A stretch of 17,646 nucleotides of DNA from Planctomycetaceae bacterium (GTDB taxonomy: Bacteria; Planctomycetota; Planctomycetia; Pirellulales; Thermoguttaceae): positions 1 to 17,646 of the forward strand of contig DOEZ01000413.1 of NCBI GenBank assembly GCA_003532715.1. The letters run 5' to 3'. Positions 15,806 to 17,646 of the stretch are shown piece after piece. The notes beneath the pieces were generated by a model. It was not told the origin of the DNA and made no database searches. It saw nothing but the letters and a program-made list of their open reading frames with translations. Made by a program: the position numbers and the translations under genes. Positions within the stretch are counted from its first letter, which is position 1. Each line of letters opens with the position of its first letter.

Positions 15806-15829
15806 ACTAGCCCGAAGCGCGAGCGAGGG
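15806..15829. repeat. Planctomycete-type dispersed repeat with core CCCGAAGCGCGAGCGAGGG
   Basis: ACTAG is followed by the 19-nt core CCCGAAGCGCGAGCGAGGG. From memory, this phrase recurs in intergenic DNA of many planctomycete genomes and yields the spurious peptide LARSASEG in over-called ORFs. The same peptide appears here when this strand is translated. Only one copy is in the window. Confidence 0.5.
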
Positions 15830-15915
15830 TTCTGAAACGATTCATCCCATAGACACCAAGTTAAGCAAAACAACGTTGACCAACACCTGAAACGAAGAGG
15901 GAGTTGAGAACACTG

Positions 15916-15945
15916 ATCTTCGCTAATCCTCGCTGATTATCAAGA
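15916..15945. repeat. Period-10 short repeat, second copy (degenerate)
   Basis: The 10-mers ATCTTCGCTA and ATCCTCGCTG, followed by the weaker ATTATCAAGA, share phase and consensus with the repeat at 134-163. It abuts the period-8 element that follows. Confidence 0.45.
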
Positions 15946-15948
15946 TTT

Positions 15949-16000
15949 CTTTGTGTCTCTGTGCGAAAATCATGCTCGCACCAAGACGCAAAGGCACGGA
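15949..16000. repeat. Period-8 G/T-A/C repeat with inverted arms
   Basis: CTTTGTGTCTCTGTGCG (15949-15965) and CGCACCAAGACGCAAAG (15977-15993) are inverted copies matching at 14 of 17 positions, separated by 11 nt. The right arm continues as GCACGGA. Each arm has an ~8-nt periodicity. The phrase CACCAAGACGCAAAGG is, from memory, a common repeat in environmental genomes and encodes the familiar spurious peptide TKTQRH. It ends ~44 nt before the TPR start. Confidence 0.55.
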
Positions 16001-16043
16001 GGATCGTTGTTGGCAATCAAGAAGAAACTTCAGGGAGCCTGTT

Positions 16044-17489
16044 ATGGAAAATCAAACATCATCGCCACGGCGGCAAGTCCGCGCCGCGTCCTGTTTCGCT
16101 TGGGCGGCCGTTGTGAGTGCCATTGTCGTGATTTGTTTCGGGGTGCCTCAGGCGGCGTCGGCCGCGACCGTTCGCACGGACGACCAAGCGTATCTTCAAG
16201 CCGAGAAGGAATTCGCGGGCGGCGACTACGATGCGGCCATCGCCTCGCTCGATTCGGCCATTTCGAGTTCGCCGGAGCCCGATTATCATTACCTGCGCGG
16301 CGAGTGTTTTCGTAAGACGTGGCGTCTCGACCAGGCCGTCGATGACTTCGACCGGACCCTCGGTCTTAATCCGAAGCACGCGCGGGCTCACTACTCACGC
16401 GGGCTGATCGCCGAATATCGCGACTATTGGGACCGGGCCCTCGAAGACTACGACTCGGCCGTCGGGCTCGATCCGAATCTGTCGCTGCCCTACATCGCTC
16501 GCGGCGGCATTCGCTGGAAGAGGGGCGAGCTGGAGTCGGCCACGAATGATCTGAATCGCGGGATCAAGCTGGCCAGCGAGGCGGTTTTGGCCAACCCGAA
16601 CGACGCGGCGGCCTATCGCTCCCGGGCGTTGGCGTTCCGCACGCTGCGGCAATTCGATCGGGCGTTGGAGGACCACGACCAGATGATCCGCCTCCTGCCC
16701 GATTCGGTCGAAGCCCATATCGAACGGGGACGAACTCATGCCGCGAAGTACGAGCAGGCGATGCACGCGGCTCAAACGGGCGGCGGCACCGAAGCGATGG
16801 TCGTGGCCGAACGGCACAAGGCTGCCTCGGTCGCCGATTTCGATCAGGCCGTCCGGCTGGCGACTCGTCTGATCGAGAAGTCGCCCAACATTCCGCAAGG
16901 CTACCGAATGCGCGTCGAGGCGTTCGACGCTCGGTTTCACGCTTGGAAGGATCCCGAGGATTGCCGTTTCGCCGTGGCCGATCTCGATATGATTGCCCGG
17001 CTCGCGCCCGACTGTGCGACCGTGTTCTTCCGCCGAGGCCATCTCCGTGCGGTCGCCGCCGCCACCGATGGCGACGCGACGGCCGCCGCGAAGCATTTCG
17101 ACGCGGCCCTGGCCGATCTGAACCAGGTTATCCGACTCGATCCGACGTTCGCGGCGGCGTGGTGCGAGCGGGGGCTGCACTACCTTCGAGCCGTTCAGCG
17201 CGGCGGCGACGCCGAACTGTCGCGTCGCGGCGCGGGCGACCTGTCCGAGATGATCCGCCTGGTTCCCAAAGAAGGACGAGCCTATTGCGCCCGAGGCAGC
17301 GCCCACGCCTTACTAAGCGATTGGCAACAAGCGTTGGCCGACGCAAACGACGCCGTCCGACTGTGCCCCCAAATGCCCGAAGCCTATTCGCTGCGCGGGC
17401 TGATCCACGACTGCCTCGGAAACCAAGACGCCGCCCACGCCGACCTGGCCCGGGCTCGCGAGCTCCAAGAGCGGCTGGGCGCCAAGTGA
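16044..17489 (+). CDS. Exported tetratricopeptide-repeat protein (481 aa)
   Basis: The ATG at 16044 has an AGGGAG Shine-Dalgarno (16032-16037, 6 nt spacing). The first ~40 residues are a signal peptide with a polar RR-containing start, a core AAVVSAIVVICFG and a likely cut at ASA|AT. The rest is a run of TPR helices with typical W/Y-G-A-P positions: ~48-81, 82-115, 116-149, 150-185 and 189-222, and further units to the C-terminus such as ALADLNQVIRLDPTFAAAWCERG and ALADANDAVRLCPQMPEAYSLRG. Some units are stretched by inserts (around 230-270 and in the AAATDGDATAAA segment). TPR arrays hold protein complexes together in the periplasm or envelope; no enzyme domain is present. An in-frame open stretch back to 15951 is repeat-derived and rejected as coding. 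No partner is evident. Confidence 0.85.
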   Translation: MENQTSSPRRQVRAASCFAWAAVVSAIVVICFGVPQAASAATVRTDDQAYLQAEKEFAGGDYDAAIASLDSAISSSPEPDYHYLRGECFRKTWRLDQAVDDFDRTLGLNPKHARAHYSRGLIAEYRDYWDRALEDYDSAVGLDPNLSLPYIARGGIRWKRGELESATNDLNRGIKLASEAVLANPNDAAAYRSRALAFRTLRQFDRALEDHDQMIRLLPDSVEAHIERGRTHAAKYEQAMHAAQTGGGTEAMVVAERHKAASVADFDQAVRLATRLIEKSPNIPQGYRMRVEAFDARFHAWKDPEDCRFAVADLDMIARLAPDCATVFFRRGHLRAVAAATDGDATAAAKHFDAALADLNQVIRLDPTFAAAWCERGLHYLRAVQRGGDAELSRRGAGDLSEMIRLVPKEGRAYCARGSAHALLSDWQQALADANDAVRLCPQMPEAYSLRGLIHDCLGNQDAAHADLARARELQERLGAK

Positions 17490-17646
17490 TTGTCGCGAAG
17501 GCTTGAGGAGACGATTCGGAAAGAGGGAAAAGGGGGGAAAGGGAAAACAGTCTCGCGTTTTCGCCCTGTTGTGTCTTCGCGATTCTTGAGACGTGCGACG
17601 CACCCATTTCCCCTGGCCAGCCTCGTCTGATACAATCATCATCCAT
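17490..17646. other. Intergenic tail with 30-nt homopurine run and extended -10 promoter
   Basis: Positions 17518-17547 are purines only on the plus strand, with runs of G and A. The phrase GATTCGGAAAGA just before and into it also occurs at 15755-15766. Imperfect inverted segments (GTCTC ... GAGAC) follow the run and could help termination, without a T-run. Confidence 0.4.
17628..17636 (+). promoter_or_regulatory. Extended -10 promoter element near the right edge
   Basis: TGATACAAT matches the extended -10 pattern TGnTATAAT with one change; no strong -35 is visible. The phrase GTCTGATACAAT resembles the prc promoter candidate. It would drive a gene beyond the window. Confidence 0.35.

Larger units (their letters stand above)
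15488..16043. other. 556-bp repeat-rich intergenic region between secA and the TPR gene
   Basis: This divergent region contains the secA promoter (15609-15637), a copy of the GATTGTGCYGACGAA motif (15741-15770), a 14-nt perfect palindrome ACAATCCGGATTGT (15733-15746), a planctomycete-type CCCGAAGCG repeat (15806-15829), a period-10 repeat (15916-15945) and a period-8 repeat with inverted arms (15949-16000). Open frames crossing it are built from these repeats and show no coding character. Confidence 0.6.

Noticed and set aside
15525..15890. 121-aa open frame on the plus strand upstream of the TPR gene
   Set aside because: Its C-terminal part is the translated dispersed repeat (LARSASEG), and the rest overlaps the secA promoter region.
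15949..16000. CRISPR-like repeats
   Set aside because: There is one inverted pair and a short periodicity but no direct repeats with unique spacers and no cas genes.
15951..16043. N-terminal extension of the TPR protein
   Set aside because: It consists of period-8 repeat sequence; the ATG at 16044 has a good Shine-Dalgarno and is followed by a signal peptide.

Overview
The window reads like a chromosomal stretch of a planctomycete, probably a Pirellulales-like lineage. The reasons are a DUF1559 prepilin-type protein with its small lipoprotein, a secreted PQQ-type beta-propeller beginning with a WPRFRGPNG-type motif, a GAF-HlyD fusion, an oversized SecA, moderately high GC, frequent GTG starts, and intergenic repeat phrases I associate with planctomycete and environmental genomes. 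This placement comes from recognising families by eye; no search was run. I see no rRNA, tRNA, CRISPR array, insertion sequence or prophage.

Layout. Positions 1-2300 (minus strand) carry an export-adaptor pair. A GAF-GAF-TM-HlyD protein (237-2300) is followed by a second secreted HlyD-like protein, cut by the left edge (1-125). A period-10 repeat lies just before the start of the second gene. Positions 2301-2908 are intergenic and hold two good divergent sigma70-type promoters. On the plus strand follow a DUF1559 protein (2909-3949) and a 63-aa lipoprotein (4047-4238). These converge, across a hairpin, on a minus-strand PQQ beta-propeller gene (4253-5518). Positions 5519-6092 are a divergent promoter region. 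A full-length Prc-type tail-specific protease (6093-8168, plus) comes next and ends 2 nt from the convergent end of the following cluster.

Positions 15487 down to 8171 (minus) are a housekeeping cluster in the order secA, kdtA/waaA, metK, then an unrecognised membrane protein. A promoter-like site lies upstream of secA and a second one lies upstream of metK. SecA is 1228 aa, against roughly 850-900 aa for well-studied homologues. The excess is explained by a ~46-residue beta-rich insert near the start of the second nucleotide-binding domain and a ~240-residue expansion of the helical scaffold/wing region.

Positions 15488-16043 are intergenic and dense in short dispersed-repeat sequence of several types. 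Last comes an exported TPR protein (16044-17489, plus), a short tail with a 30-nt homopurine run, and an extended -10 that probably serves a gene beyond the right edge.

How the genes work together: much of the window concerns the cell envelope. SecA drives Sec export, KdtA adds Kdo to lipid A, Prc processes periplasmic proteins, the HlyD pair probably belongs to an envelope-spanning exporter, and the DUF1559, PQQ and TPR proteins are exported. I found no clear defence or mobile system. The most unusual material is the SecA inserts and the intergenic periodic repeats.
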